38,276 nt of DNA from Lacticaseibacillus jixianensis (GTDB lineage: Bacteria; Bacillota; Bacilli; Lactobacillales; Lactobacillaceae): contig NZ_RHOJ01000024.1 in assembly GCF_003946485.1 (NCBI RefSeq), positions 1 to 38,276 of the forward strand, written 5' to 3'. Shown in pieces: positions 21,537-28,730 of this stretch (its first letter is position 1; each line of letters begins with the position of its first letter). The notes under the pieces are model-generated. The model had not been told where the DNA came from. It searched no databases and worked only from the letters and a program-made list of their open reading frames with translations. Both the position numbers and the translations under genes were made by a program.

Positions 21537-21583
21537 AAAAAAAGCCCTCGGGTCACGTCTGTTGCCAGACATGCCCCGAGGGC
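21537..21583 (-). terminator. Terminator of tRNA-Leu
   Basis: Stem GCCCTCGGG/CCCGAGGGC (21544-21552 with 21575-21583) with an inner GTCTG/CAGAC hairpin, then TTTTTTT on the minus strand. Confidence 0.92.
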
Positions 21584-21599
21584 TCTGCTTAATCACCGA

Positions 21600-21685
21600 T
21601 GCGGGTGAAAAGACTCGAACTTTCATGATCAATAATGATCACAAGATCCTTAATCTTGCGCGTCTACCAATTCCGCCACACCCGC
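21600..21685 (-). tRNA. tRNA-Leu (anticodon TAA)
   Basis: 86 nt with a 7-bp acceptor stem GCGGGTG/CACCCGC, a D-arm with AATTGGTAGAC, an anticodon loop TTAAGGA reading UUA, a long class II variable arm and a TTCGAGT T-loop. CCA is not encoded. A strong promoter lies 18-50 nt upstream and a terminator directly downstream, so it is transcribed on its own. Confidence 0.97.
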
Positions 21686-21709
21686 ATGACGCTAAGAAGC
21701 ACAAGAAAT

Positions 21710-21738
21710 AGTATATGGGAGCGCGCAGCCAATGTCAA
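21710..21738 (-). promoter_or_regulatory. Promoter of tRNA-Leu
   Basis: Consensus TTGACA (21733-21738), a 17-nt spacer and TATACT (21710-21715). The -35 overlaps the stop codon of the SprT-like gene. Confidence 0.85.
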
Positions 21739-22229
21739 CGCCCCGGCCGGATTTTTCCGGTGCCGATTGCAAGTTCACTAGCCGCTGGTGGCACCAGTTG
21801 CAGCCGGTGCCCACACCGCCCGCACCCGTAGCGGGTCAGATCCAGCCGCCGCATCCGCGGGTAGACTTGCCCACAGGCGGGGCACTGGTACTGGTATTTG
21901 GCCGGGCGCACCGGCGCGAGGCGCGGGGCAAAGCGCAGTCCCCCGACCGCCTGCAGCATGGCTTTAAAGGCGGGGTCGCGGTGGCGAAACCCCTGGTGGG
22001 CCCGGTACAGGTGGTAATGGCACAGCTCGTGCTTGATGATTCCGACCTGGACCGCGGCATCCACCGCCGCGAACAGGTGCGGGTTAAAATCTAAATTTTC
22101 GTCGGGCACGTGAAACCGCCCACCGGTGGTGCGCAGGCGTGAATTAAAGCGCGCCTGGTGCTCAAACGGCCGGTGAAAAGCGGTCAGGCTGACCTGTTCG
22201 ACTAGCGCTTGTAGTTCTTGGTTCGACAT
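21735..22229 (-). CDS. SprT-like zinc metalloprotease-fold protein
   Basis: 164 residues of the SprT-like family (bacterial YpjA/SprT-type; relatives include the DNA-protein-crosslink protease SPRTN). The zinc-binding helix is IIKHELCHYHLYRAH (HELCH at 67-71), followed downstream by a four-cysteine zinc ribbon (C116, C119, C136, C139 in CPACG and CGRCG). Substrate and role in lactobacilli are not established. The ATG at 22229 has CGGAG 6 nt upstream and lies 12 nt after the ABC ATPase gene, so it is probably the last gene of the importer operon. Confidence 0.9.
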   Translation of the reverse strand: MSNQELQALVEQVSLTAFHRPFEHQARFNSRLRTTGGRFHVPDENLDFNPHLFAAVDAAVQVGIIKHELCHYHLYRAHQGFRHRDPAFKAMLQAVGGLRFAPRLAPVRPAKYQYQCPACGQVYPRMRRLDLTRYGCGRCGHRLQLVPPAASELAIGTGKIRPGR

Positions 22230-22241
22230 CGTATTCTCCGT

Positions 22242-23000
22242 TCAGGCAAAATATTGCAACAGATCGGCGCGGGTCAGGGCCGCCTTCTGCGCCCCGGCGT
22301 AATCCGCCACGAGCTGGCCATCCTGCAGGACGATCAGCCGGTTACCATACGCCAGGGCGTCCTCCAGCTGGTGCGTGATCATCAGGCAGGTCAGGTGCTC
22401 CTGCTGCACGATCGTGTTCGTCAGCGTCATGATCTCACTGCTGGTGTGCGGGTCGAGCGCCGCGGTGTGCTCATCTAAAAGCAGCAGCGCGGGTTCTTCC
22501 ATGGTGGCCATCAGCAGGCTCAGCGCTTGCCGCTGGCCCCCAGACAGCTCCTCCGTCGGCTTGTTTAGCGCCTGGTCGAGGCCGTTGGTCGTCTGCTTGG
22601 CCAGCGCCTGAAATTCAGCCATGCGGGCCTTAAGCCCCCGCGACTTCAACGTCAGCCGGCGCCCCCGGCGACTGGCCAGCAGGAGGTTTTCCGCCACCGT
22701 CATGCGCGGCGCGGTGCCCATCTTCGGATCCTGAAAGACGCGGGCGATCAGCCGCGCCCGGTGCTCCGGCCGAGCCCTTGTGATGTCCTCGCCGGCCAGC
22801 GTGATCGTCCCGGCCGCGACGGGCTTATCGCCGGTGATGGCGTTGAACAACGTCGACTTACCGGCCCCGTTGGCCCCCAGCACGGTGACAAAATCCCCGG
22901 GGGCAACGGTCAAATCAATATTTTTCAGCAGCGGCCGGGAGGTTTCCCCGACAGCCACGTTCACGTTCACTTGATGCAAGGTCAGTTGTGCTTCAGCCAT
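22242..23000 (-). CDS. ABC transporter ATP-binding protein, TrpZ-type importer
   Basis: 252-residue nucleotide-binding subunit. Walker A is GANGAGKS (42-49), the Q-loop FQDPKMG follows at about 89-95, the signature LSGGQ is at 152-156, Walker B LLLLDE at 172-177, and the switch histidine lies in MITHQLEDAL. The segment FQDPKMGTAPRMTVAENLLLASRRG is typical of COG1101, the ATPase partner of the TrpXYZ family. The ATG at 23000 overlaps the permease stop by 8 bases, so the two are translationally coupled. Substrate is inferred from family and leader; see the adjacent subunits. Confidence 0.92.
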   Translation of the reverse strand: MAEAQLTLHQVNVNVAVGETSRPLLKNIDLTVAPGDFVTVLGANGAGKSTLFNAITGDKPVAAGTITLAGEDITRARPEHRARLIARVFQDPKMGTAPRMTVAENLLLASRRGRRLTLKSRGLKARMAEFQALAKQTTNGLDQALNKPTEELSGGQRQALSLLMATMEEPALLLLDEHTAALDPHTSSEIMTLTNTIVQQEHLTCLMITHQLEDALAYGNRLIVLQDGQLVADYAGAQKAALTRADLLQYFA

Positions 23001-23895
23001 TGCGCTTCACCCCATTTTTCAATACGCGCCGCACTTTGAAGCGGTGCTCAAACGCCGGAATCATGATCAAGATCGCCAGGACGATCGCCGAGATCAGCTG
23101 GAGGTCGTTGGGCGAAAAGCCGAGCTTTAACACCAGGAGCAGGACGAAGCGGTACAAGATACTGCCCAGCACCGTGGCAATCAGGCGCTGGCTCAAGGTC
23201 AGCTCGCCGAACAGCACCTCCCCGATGATGATCGACGCCAGCGCGATCACGATGACCCCGATGCCCATGTTCACGTCGGCGTACCCGTTATTCTGGGCAA
23301 TCAGCGCACCGGACAGCGCCACCAGCCCGTTGCCGACGATCAGGCCCAGCACTTCCTGGCGGGCCGGAGCGATCCCCAAGCTCCTGGCCATGGTCGGGTT
23401 ATCGCCGGCGGCAATGAAGCCCTGCCCCAGCTGGGTGTTCAGAAACAGGATCAACAGTGTGACCACGACCACCGCGACGACTAGGCCGACCAGCACGCTG
23501 TCGAAGTACGGCGGCAGGGCCTGCAAGAACTTGGTACCGAATAAGTTCGCCTTGTTCAGCAAAGACAAGTTCGAGCGCCCCATGATCCGCAGGTTGACCG
23601 AGTAAGCCCCGGTCATCACCAGGATCCCGGCTAAGAGCACCGGGACCTTGCCGACGGTGGTCAGAAAGCCGGTGATGGCCCCTGCGGCCATGCCTGCCAG
23701 CATCCCCAGCAGCGTCGCGAGCAGCGGCGACACCCCGTGCGTGATGGCCGCGACGGTGACCGCCGCGCCCAAGGGAAACGTCCCTTCCACGGTCATATCG
23801 GGAAAATCCAAGATGCGGAAGGTCAAAAACAGGCCGACCCCCATCAAACCGTACAACAATCCTTGCCCAATGGCTGAAACTCCTAAGCTCATCAT
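22993..23895 (-). CDS. ABC transporter permease, TrpY-type importer
   Basis: 300-residue inner-membrane subunit with 8-10 hydrophobic helices, related to branched-chain amino acid permeases of the LivH type but of the COG4120 family. Typical segments are GLLYGLMGVGLFLTFRILDFPDMTVEGTFPLGAAV at the N terminus, AAGDNPTMARSLGI in the cytoplasmic coupling loop and LIVGNGLVALSGALIAQ. Two adjacent ATGs (23895, 23892) are possible; the first overlaps the binding-protein stop by one base (TAATG). A single permease gene implies a homodimer in the membrane. Confidence 0.92.
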   Translation of the reverse strand: MMSLGVSAIGQGLLYGLMGVGLFLTFRILDFPDMTVEGTFPLGAAVTVAAITHGVSPLLATLLGMLAGMAAGAITGFLTTVGKVPVLLAGILVMTGAYSVNLRIMGRSNLSLLNKANLFGTKFLQALPPYFDSVLVGLVVAVVVVTLLILFLNTQLGQGFIAAGDNPTMARSLGIAPARQEVLGLIVGNGLVALSGALIAQNNGYADVNMGIGVIVIALASIIIGEVLFGELTLSQRLIATVLGSILYRFVLLLVLKLGFSPNDLQLISAIVLAILIMIPAFEHRFKVRRVLKNGVKRNG

Positions 23896-24890
23896 TATTC
23901 GATCACCTTCCCGTTCTTTTTGGCATCATCCACGACTTGCTGCGGGATCGTCAGCCCCAGCACTTTGGCCTGCTTGAGGTTGATGATCAGCTCACCCTTC
24001 TTGGCGAAGTGGATCGGCGTGGTGGCCGGCTTTTTCCCCTTCAAGATGGCGGCAGTCATTTTGCCGGTTGCCACCCCGAGGTCAAACTGGTTCAGCCCTA
24101 AGGTGGCGACCCCGCCCTGCTTGACCATCGTGTCCACCGTCGGAAAGACGGGAATCCGCTGCGTGTTGGCGACCTGGACCAGCGTTGGCATCGCGCTGGC
24201 GATCGTGTTGTCCGTCGGCACGAAGATCGCGTCGACCTGCGTGACCATTTGCGCGGCCACCTGGTGCAAATCGTTGGTCGAGGCAATGGTATAATTTTTC
24301 ACGGTGAAGCCTTCGTGCGGCGCCTCCTGGGTGACCATCTTGGCCTGGACCTGCGCGGAAGAATCGCTGGACGTGGAGATCACGCCGAGCACCTTGGCGC
24401 GCGGCATGATCTGCCGCACCAGCTTCAGCTGCGCCTTGATCGGGGCCTGATCGGAGACCCCGGTAATGTTGTTGCCAGGCCGCTGGTTGTTCTTGACCAG
24501 CCCGGCCCCCTTGGGATCCGTGATCGCTCCCAGGACGATCGGGATCTTTGAGGACGCGTCCGCCAGCGCCTGCGCAGACGGGGTGGCGATCCCGATCATG
24601 GCCGCGGCGTTCTCGTTGACGAAGCGCTCCGACATCGTCTTCATGTTGCTTTGGTCATTTTGGGCGTTTTGAAAATCGATCTTGACGTTCTTGCCGACCG
24701 TGTAGCCGGCGTCCGCCAGGCCCTTAATGATGCCCTTGTGGATGGCGTCAAGCGCCGGGTGGCTCATCAGTTGCAAGATCCCGACCGTCGGCACCTGCGC
24801 CGGTTTTGGCTGCTGCGGGCGGCCGGTCGTCGCGAAGGCGACCCCTAAGAACCCCAGCAGGATCACGATCAATCCAATCATACGTTTCAT
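23895..24890 (-). CDS. ABC transporter substrate-binding protein, TrpX-type
   Basis: 331 residues, COG2984 family. The N-terminal hydrophobic signal (about 4-21) has no lipobox cysteine, so the protein is either cleaved or stays anchored by this helix. Two periplasmic-binding-like lobes follow, with VPTVGILQLMSHPALDAIHKGI (about 34-55), GAITDPKGAGLV and TGVSDQAPIKAQL, all typical of TrpX. In streptococci TrpXYZ is linked to tryptophan uptake, and a leader peptide with a Trp codon fits that here. The ATG at 24890 has AGGAG upstream. An upstream frame to 25025 runs through the terminators and is not used. Confidence 0.92.
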   Translation of the reverse strand: MKRMIGLIVILLGFLGVAFATTGRPQQPKPAQVPTVGILQLMSHPALDAIHKGIIKGLADAGYTVGKNVKIDFQNAQNDQSNMKTMSERFVNENAAAMIGIATPSAQALADASSKIPIVLGAITDPKGAGLVKNNQRPGNNITGVSDQAPIKAQLKLVRQIMPRAKVLGVISTSSDSSAQVQAKMVTQEAPHEGFTVKNYTIASTNDLHQVAAQMVTQVDAIFVPTDNTIASAMPTLVQVANTQRIPVFPTVDTMVKQGGVATLGLNQFDLGVATGKMTAAILKGKKPATTPIHFAKKGELIINLKQAKVLGLTIPQQVVDDAKKNGKVIE

Positions 24891-24912
24891 AATAATTGCT
24901 CCTCCTAAACTC

Positions 24913-24952
24913 AAAAAGGCAGATCCAACCGCGCAGGCTGCGGAGATCTGCC
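24913..24952 (-). terminator. Leader terminator 2
   Basis: Stem GGCAGATC/GATCTGCC (24945-24952 with 24918-24925) with an inner CCGC/GCGG helix, then TTTTTGAGTTT on the minus strand, 23 nt before the binding-protein gene. Confidence 0.85.
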
Positions 24953-24956
24953 GAAA

Positions 24957-24996
24957 CAAAAATCCGCATAAACTCAACTGTTCAGAGTCTATGCGG
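24957..24996 (-). terminator. Leader terminator 1
   Basis: A 12-bp stem with one mismatch (24985-24996 with 24964-24975), then ATTTTTGTTT on the minus strand. Its 5' arm is complementary to 25017-25023 upstream. Confidence 0.85.
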
Positions 24997-25059
24997 ACAT
25001 ACAAGTGGAACGCCAACATAGACACGACCTGCGTGTGGCAGGTCGTGTCAGCGACCTAC

Positions 25060-25110
25060 CTAGTGTTGGCTTTGCCAGCGAACATTGATCTGGGTAGTCA
25101 TGGGCTTCAT
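25060..25110 (-). CDS. Leader peptide with a single Trp codon
   Basis: A 16-residue peptide, MKPMTTQINVRWQSQH, with AGAGGAGG 8 nt before its ATG, among the strongest ribosome-binding sites in the window. Trp is residue 12 (codon at 25075-25077). The last codons and the TAG stop form one strand of helix P1, so a ribosome paused at the Trp codon would cover it. The predicted transcription start is about 25 nt upstream. No homologous leader peptide is recalled; a TnaC-like nascent-peptide effect is conceivable but unsupported. Confidence 0.7.
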   Translation of the reverse strand: MKPMTTQINVRWQSQH

Positions 25111-25141
25111 GTTGCGTTCCTCCTCTTGATTAATTAAAAAG

Positions 25142-25171
25142 AGCGTACCTTTTTCGCCCCGGGTCTGTCAA
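25142..25171 (-). promoter_or_regulatory. Promoter of the TrpXYZ-type operon
   Basis: A perfect TTGACA (25166-25171), an 18-nt spacer and TACGCT (25142-25147). AGCGTAC occurs twice, at 25142-25148 and 25171-25177, a possible but unproven operator repeat. Confidence 0.6.
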
Positions 25172-25205
25172 GCGTACTCATGAAAAAAGGGCCGATTATT
25201 TTGGC

Positions 25206-25643
25206 TTACGCCAGCCGCGTGATCTTGCTCAGCTGGACCATCATGCGTTCGGTGGCCGCATCTTGCGCCTTCTCCGCCGCGTTGAAGGCCGAGACGTCCA
25301 GGCTGCCTGGCGCATCATGTAAGCTCTCCGTCATCGCCTGGCAGGCGGCCACAAAGTCGCGGTAGGCGGCGACCAGCAGCTTGTGCGCGCCGATGAAGCG
25401 GGCCGGCGCACTGGGCGCCGCCAGCGTCTCTAGCAGCGCCGCATAGTGATTCGTGCCCGCTTCAAACTGCTGCTTGGTCTGCGCGTAAGTGGCCGCGTCA
25501 AACGACGCGCTCGTCCCCGCGTCGATCGCGGCGCGCAACGCCGTGAACTGCGGATTGAGCCGTTCTTGCTCGGCCTCTGTCCCGTTCATGACCTGCTGCA
25601 TCACGTTGCTGAAGTGGACCATTTTTTGCTGATTCTTATTCAT
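25206..25643 (-). CDS. Hypothetical helical protein
   Basis: 145 residues starting MNKNQQKMVHFSNVMQQVMN. It has no signal peptide, membrane helix or recognised domain. It is Ala-, Gln- and Thr-rich and predicted to form a bundle of long helices (about 10-45, 55-85, 90-140). The ATG at 25643 is fixed by AGGAGGA 8 nt upstream; an upstream in-frame extension has no ribosome-binding site. It lies between the ATPase terminator and the tryptophan-transporter promoter. A weak hairpin with TTTTTT (25183-25210) may end it. No function can be assigned. Confidence 0.78.
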   Translation of the reverse strand: MNKNQQKMVHFSNVMQQVMNGTEAEQERLNPQFTALRAAIDAGTSASFDAATYAQTKQQFEAGTNHYAALLETLAAPSAPARFIGAHKLLVAAYRDFVAACQAMTESLHDAPGSLDVSAFNAAEKAQDAATERMMVQLSKITRLA

Positions 25644-25663
25644 GCGAATTCCTCCTCCGAGAA

Positions 25664-25812
25664 TAATTGGGTTGCGACCGGCCAACGCCTGAGCGCCCTG
25701 CTCCGCCCTTGCCCTCGCCGCCAAAAAACAGCGGCAATGCCAAGGGCTTAGCTGGTCGTCAGGCTAAAAGCGCCCGGTCTTCACACCTTTTAATTGGGTT
25801 GCGACCGGCCAA
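25664..25812. repeat. 22-bp direct repeat in the intergenic region
   Basis: TAATTGGGTTGCGACCGG followed by CCAA occurs identically at 25664-25685 and 25791-25812. A second pair, CGGTCT-CACACCTT with one variable base, follows each copy at about 25776 and 25820. The region is therefore an imperfect tandem duplication with a shortened second unit. On the minus strand GACCGGC/GCCGGTC pairs within the second unit. Confidence 0.85.
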
Positions 25813-25834
25813 AATCAGCCGGTCTCCACACCTT

Positions 25835-25873
25835 AAAAAAAGGCCACCCCCGGCCGAAGCCAGCGGGTGGCCT
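25835..25873 (-). terminator. Terminator after the P-type ATPase gene
   Basis: Stem AGGCCACCC/GGGTGGCCT (25841-25849 with 25865-25873), then TTTTTT on the minus strand, 21 nt past the stop. Confidence 0.92.
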
Positions 25874-25894
25874 TCCTGCAACCTTGTCACTAGT

Positions 25895-28555
25895 TTAATC
25901 CTTTTTCGCGTGACGTTGGAAGAATTTCACGATTTCGACGATCACAATCATCGCGACGCCGGCGCCCAGCACCGTTGCCCACTGGTGCCAGTCCAGCTCG
26001 GTCACGTGGAACAGGCCATTAAAGCCCGGGATCAGGATGGTCACGGCCAGCAGCACCCCGGACAGCAAGATCGCCCAGTTGAACGCCTTGTTGCGGAAGA
26101 AACCGACCGTAAACAGGCTTTGGTGCACGGACTTAACGTTGAACGCGTGGAACAGCTGGATCAAGCCCAAGGTGGCATAGGCCATCGTGAGGGCGTCCGC
26201 GTGGATCGCCGCACTGCCAGTGTGGATCGGCCAAGTGATGGCGATGAAGTACACCCCAAGCGTCAGAGCGCCTTCCAGGATCCCCTGCCAGATCACCGCG
26301 GCACCCACGCCGCCGGTGAAGAAGTTGGACTTGCGGCCGCGGGGCTTTTGCTTCATGATCCCCGGCTCGGTGGGCTCAACCCCCAGGGCAATGGCCGGGA
26401 ACGTATCGGTGACCAGGTTGATCCACAGGATGTGCACCGGGGCCAACAGCTGCCAGCCCAGCATGGTCATCATAAACAGCGTCAAGACTTCCCCTAGGTT
26501 GGCGGACAGCAGGTACTGGATCGCCTTTTGAATGTTGGAGAAGACCTTTCGGCCCTCCTCGACCGCGATCACGATGGTGGAGAAGTTATCGTCGGCCAGC
26601 ACCATGTCGGATGCGCCCTTAGACACTTCCGTCCCGGTGATGCCCATGCCGATCCCGATGTCGGCCGCCTTTAACGCCGGCGCGTCGTTCACCCCGTCGC
26701 CGGTCATGGCAACGACCTTACCGCGCTTTTGCCAGGCGTTGACGATGCGGACCTTATGCTCCGGCGCGACCCGGGCATACACGGAGTACTGGGCCACGTT
26801 TTTGGCGAATTCTTCGTCGGACTGCTGGTCCAGCTCGGCGCCGGTGATCACGGCGCTGTCGTCCCCTGGCGCAATGATCCCCAGCCGCCCAGCGATCGCC
26901 TCGGCGGTGTCCTGGTGGTCCCCAGTGATCATCAGCGGCCGGATCCCGGCCGCCTTGGCGTCCGCCACGGCCTTGGCCGCTTCCGGCCGCTCCGGATCGA
27001 TCATCCCAATGAGCCCCGCAAAAATCAGGTCCTGCTCGATGGTCTCGGAGTTGACCGAAGCGGGCACAGCGTCAATGACCTTGTAGGCCGCGCCCAACAC
27101 GCGCAGCGCCTGCTTGGCCATCCCCGTGTTCTCGCGGAGGATGGTGGCCTCGTCCGCTGCGGTCAGGTCGCGGCTCCCCGCGCCTTCCGCAAGCATGGTC
27201 GTGCGCTTGAGCAGCTGGTCCGGGGCGCCCTTGGTGGTGACCAGGAACTTACCGTCTGCCAGCTGGTGAATGGTGGACATCAGCTTGCGTTCCGAATCGA
27301 ACGGCACCTCGGCCACGCGCGGCGCGGCCTGAAGCTTAGCCGCCAGATCAAAATCGTGCTGCTGACCGTAGGCGACGAGCGCAGTCTCCGTGGGGTCGCC
27401 CAGCATCTCGCCGTCTTCTTGGATCTTCGTGTCGTTGGCAAAGTTCATGATGCGCATCAGCGGGTTAGCGGATTGGATCCCGTCTTTGGCGTCGTGCAGT
27501 TGGCCATCGTAGTACACTTTCTCGACGGTCATCTTGTTTTGCGTTAACGTCCCGGTTTTATCTGAGGCGATGATCTCGGTCGAGCCTAAGGTTTCCACCG
27601 CTGGCAGCTTGCGGACGAGCGAGTTACGCTTCGCCAGCTTCTGCGTGCCCAGCGCCAGGATCACGGTGACGATGGCCGGCAGCCCCTCCGGGATCGCCGC
27701 CACGGCCAGCGAAATCGCCGTGAGGAACATTTCCGGCAGGGTTTCGGCCCCGCGCCAGACGCCAACGGCAAACACGAACGCCGCGATCACCAGGATCATG
27801 ATGGTCAGCGTCTTCCCCAGCGCCTTGAGGTTTTCCGACAGCGGCGTGGTGGTTTCCTGCGCGGCGTTCAGCATGCCGGCGATGCGGCCGACTTCGGTTT
27901 GCATCCCCGTGGCCACGACCAGGCCAACCGCCCGGCCGTACGTGATGTTCGAGTTCATGAAGACCATGTTCGTCCGGTCGCCGATGCCGATCTCATCGCC
28001 TTCCAGCGGCGCCGTCTGCTTTTCAACCGGGACGGATTCACCGGTCAGCGCTGACTCTTCGCTTTTCAGGTTAGCCGACTCCAGCAGGCGCAGGTCGGCC
28101 GGGACGACATCCCCCGCCTCCAGCAGGACGATGTCCCCGACCACCAGCTCGGAGCTGGGCACGGTCAGGGTCTGGCCGCCGCGGCGCACGTGCGCGTTCG
28201 GCGTCGACATCTTCTGCAAGGCGTCGATCGCCTCTTCGGCTTTGCTCTCCTGGAACACCCCAAACACCGCGTTCAAAATCACCACGGCGAGAATGATGAA
28301 GGCGTCGGCCCACTCGTGCACCACGAACCCCGAGATCAGGGCCGCGACCAGCAGGACGATGATCATGAAGTCCTTGAATTGATCCAAGAACCGCTGCAGC
28401 AGCGTCTTCTTCTCCCCTTGAGCCAAGGCGTTGGGCCCATTTTGCGCCAGCCGGGCCTGCGCCGACTGCGCGGAAAGCCCCGTTTCCTCATTGGTCTGAA
28501 GCCGCTTCAATGCTTCGTCGTTGGTGATGGCGTAAAACGCTTTTTGCTCTGCCAA
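25895..28555 (-). CDS. Cation-transporting P-type (P2) ATPase, probable Mn2+ exporter
   Basis: 886-residue membrane pump with SERCA/PMCA-like architecture: N-terminal cation-ATPase domain, M1-M2 (about 60-100), actuator with TGES (171-174), M3-M4 with PEGLP (289-293) and phosphorylated D332 in DKTGTLTQ. The P domain contains MTGDGVNDAPALKAADIGIGMG, and six C-terminal helices include WINLVTDTFPA. Such proteins are usually annotated as Ca2+ pumps. The yybP-ykoY Mn2+ riboswitch in its leader argues for manganese export, as for lactococcal YoaB-type pumps (inference). The start is a TTG at 28555 with AGGAGG 7 nt upstream. The ATG at 28597 has only GGAG one base away and would lie just 7 nt after the riboswitch terminator's T-tract. 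Confidence 0.92.
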   Translation of the reverse strand: MAEQKAFYAITNDEALKRLQTNEETGLSAQSAQARLAQNGPNALAQGEKKTLLQRFLDQFKDFMIIVLLVAALISGFVVHEWADAFIILAVVILNAVFGVFQESKAEEAIDALQKMSTPNAHVRRGGQTLTVPSSELVVGDIVLLEAGDVVPADLRLLESANLKSEESALTGESVPVEKQTAPLEGDEIGIGDRTNMVFMNSNITYGRAVGLVVATGMQTEVGRIAGMLNAAQETTTPLSENLKALGKTLTIMILVIAAFVFAVGVWRGAETLPEMFLTAISLAVAAIPEGLPAIVTVILALGTQKLAKRNSLVRKLPAVETLGSTEIIASDKTGTLTQNKMTVEKVYYDGQLHDAKDGIQSANPLMRIMNFANDTKIQEDGEMLGDPTETALVAYGQQHDFDLAAKLQAAPRVAEVPFDSERKLMSTIHQLADGKFLVTTKGAPDQLLKRTTMLAEGAGSRDLTAADEATILRENTGMAKQALRVLGAAYKVIDAVPASVNSETIEQDLIFAGLIGMIDPERPEAAKAVADAKAAGIRPLMITGDHQDTAEAIAGRLGIIAPGDDSAVITGAELDQQSDEEFAKNVAQYSVYARVAPEHKVRIVNAWQKRGKVVAMTGDGVNDAPALKAADIGIGMGITGTEVSKGASDMVLADDNFSTIVIAVEEGRKVFSNIQKAIQYLLSANLGEVLTLFMMTMLGWQLLAPVHILWINLVTDTFPAIALGVEPTEPGIMKQKPRGRKSNFFTGGVGAAVIWQGILEGALTLGVYFIAITWPIHTGSAAIHADALTMAYATLGLIQLFHAFNVKSVHQSLFTVGFFRNKAFNWAILLSGVLLAVTILIPGFNGLFHVTELDWHQWATVLGAGVAMIVIVEIVKFFQRHAKKD

Positions 28556-28603
28556 TTGATTTCCTCCTATCGGGATTAACTCCCTTAAGCTTACCATGCT
28601 CCA

Positions 28604-28645
28604 GAAAAAAAGAGACTTACGCCGCCTTGTGGCAGCATAAGTCTC
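28604..28645 (-). terminator. Riboswitch expression-platform terminator
   Basis: A 15-bp stem with one or two mismatches (28612-28626 with 28631-28645) and a TTGT loop, then TTTTTTT on the minus strand. Its 5' arm includes the closing strand of aptamer helix P1 (28636-28641), so terminator and aptamer compete. Confidence 0.9.
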
Positions 28646-28721
28646 ACAGTTTCAGGTCACACCAGAATTTAGCCTAGCTGATGACATGACCACGGCAAGC
28701 GCCGTTAGTTACTCCCTTATG
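28636..28721 (-). ncRNA. yybP-ykoY family (manganese) riboswitch aptamer
   Basis: P1 is CATAAG/CTTATG (28716-28721 with 28636-28641). It is flanked on the inside by GGAGTAAC and by GTGAGA, the conserved junction sequences of this class. Two legs follow: hairpin ACGGC-GCTT-GCCGT, and a longer GGTCA...TGACC arm with GTCATCAG. Because P1 shares its 3' strand with the terminator, Mn2+ binding should stabilise P1 and allow read-through (ON switch). This agrees with the known mode of the lactococcal member. Confidence 0.85.
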
Positions 28722-28730
28722 TGTAGGATA

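Larger units (their letters stand above)
21041..21599. other. AT-rich gene-poor segment between the AP2-domain gene and tRNA-Leu
   Basis: About 560 nt whose first 430 nt are clearly AT-richer than the surrounding sequence. It holds the AP2 promoter, an inverted repeat TCGCGGT-N11-ACCGCGA (21129-21135/21147-21153), a possible micro-ORF pair, a plus-strand terminator-like structure and the tRNA-Leu terminator. No ordinary protein gene is convincing; an 80-codon minus-strand frame (21037-21279) lacks a ribosome-binding site. Between 21345 and 21535 I see nothing identifiable. Confidence 0.6.
24903..25135 (-). promoter_or_regulatory. Trp-codon attenuator leader of the TrpXYZ-type operon
   Basis: Leader between the promoter and the binding-protein gene. 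In order on the minus strand: a 16-codon peptide; helix P1, GCCAACACTAG with CTATGTTGGC (25060-25070 with 25012-25021), which includes the peptide's stop codon; an enclosed perfect 11-bp hairpin (25022-25032/25038-25048); terminator 1; terminator 2. GTCTATG (25017-25023) is complementary to CATAGAC (24987-24993) in the 5' arm of terminator 1, an antiterminator that P1 excludes. The 3' arm of terminator 1 (24964-24968) can pair with 24939-24943 inside terminator 2. The pairings are seen; the switching model is inference. No T-box sequence is present. Confidence 0.75.

Noticed and set aside
24891-25025. Extended N terminus of the substrate-binding protein
   Set aside because: The extension reads through two intrinsic terminators and the leader; the ATG at 24890 has a proper ribosome-binding site and opens a signal sequence.
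24903-25135. T-box riboswitch before the TrpXYZ-type operon
   Set aside because: No T-box bulge sequence or specifier loop. Instead there is a leader ORF with terminators.
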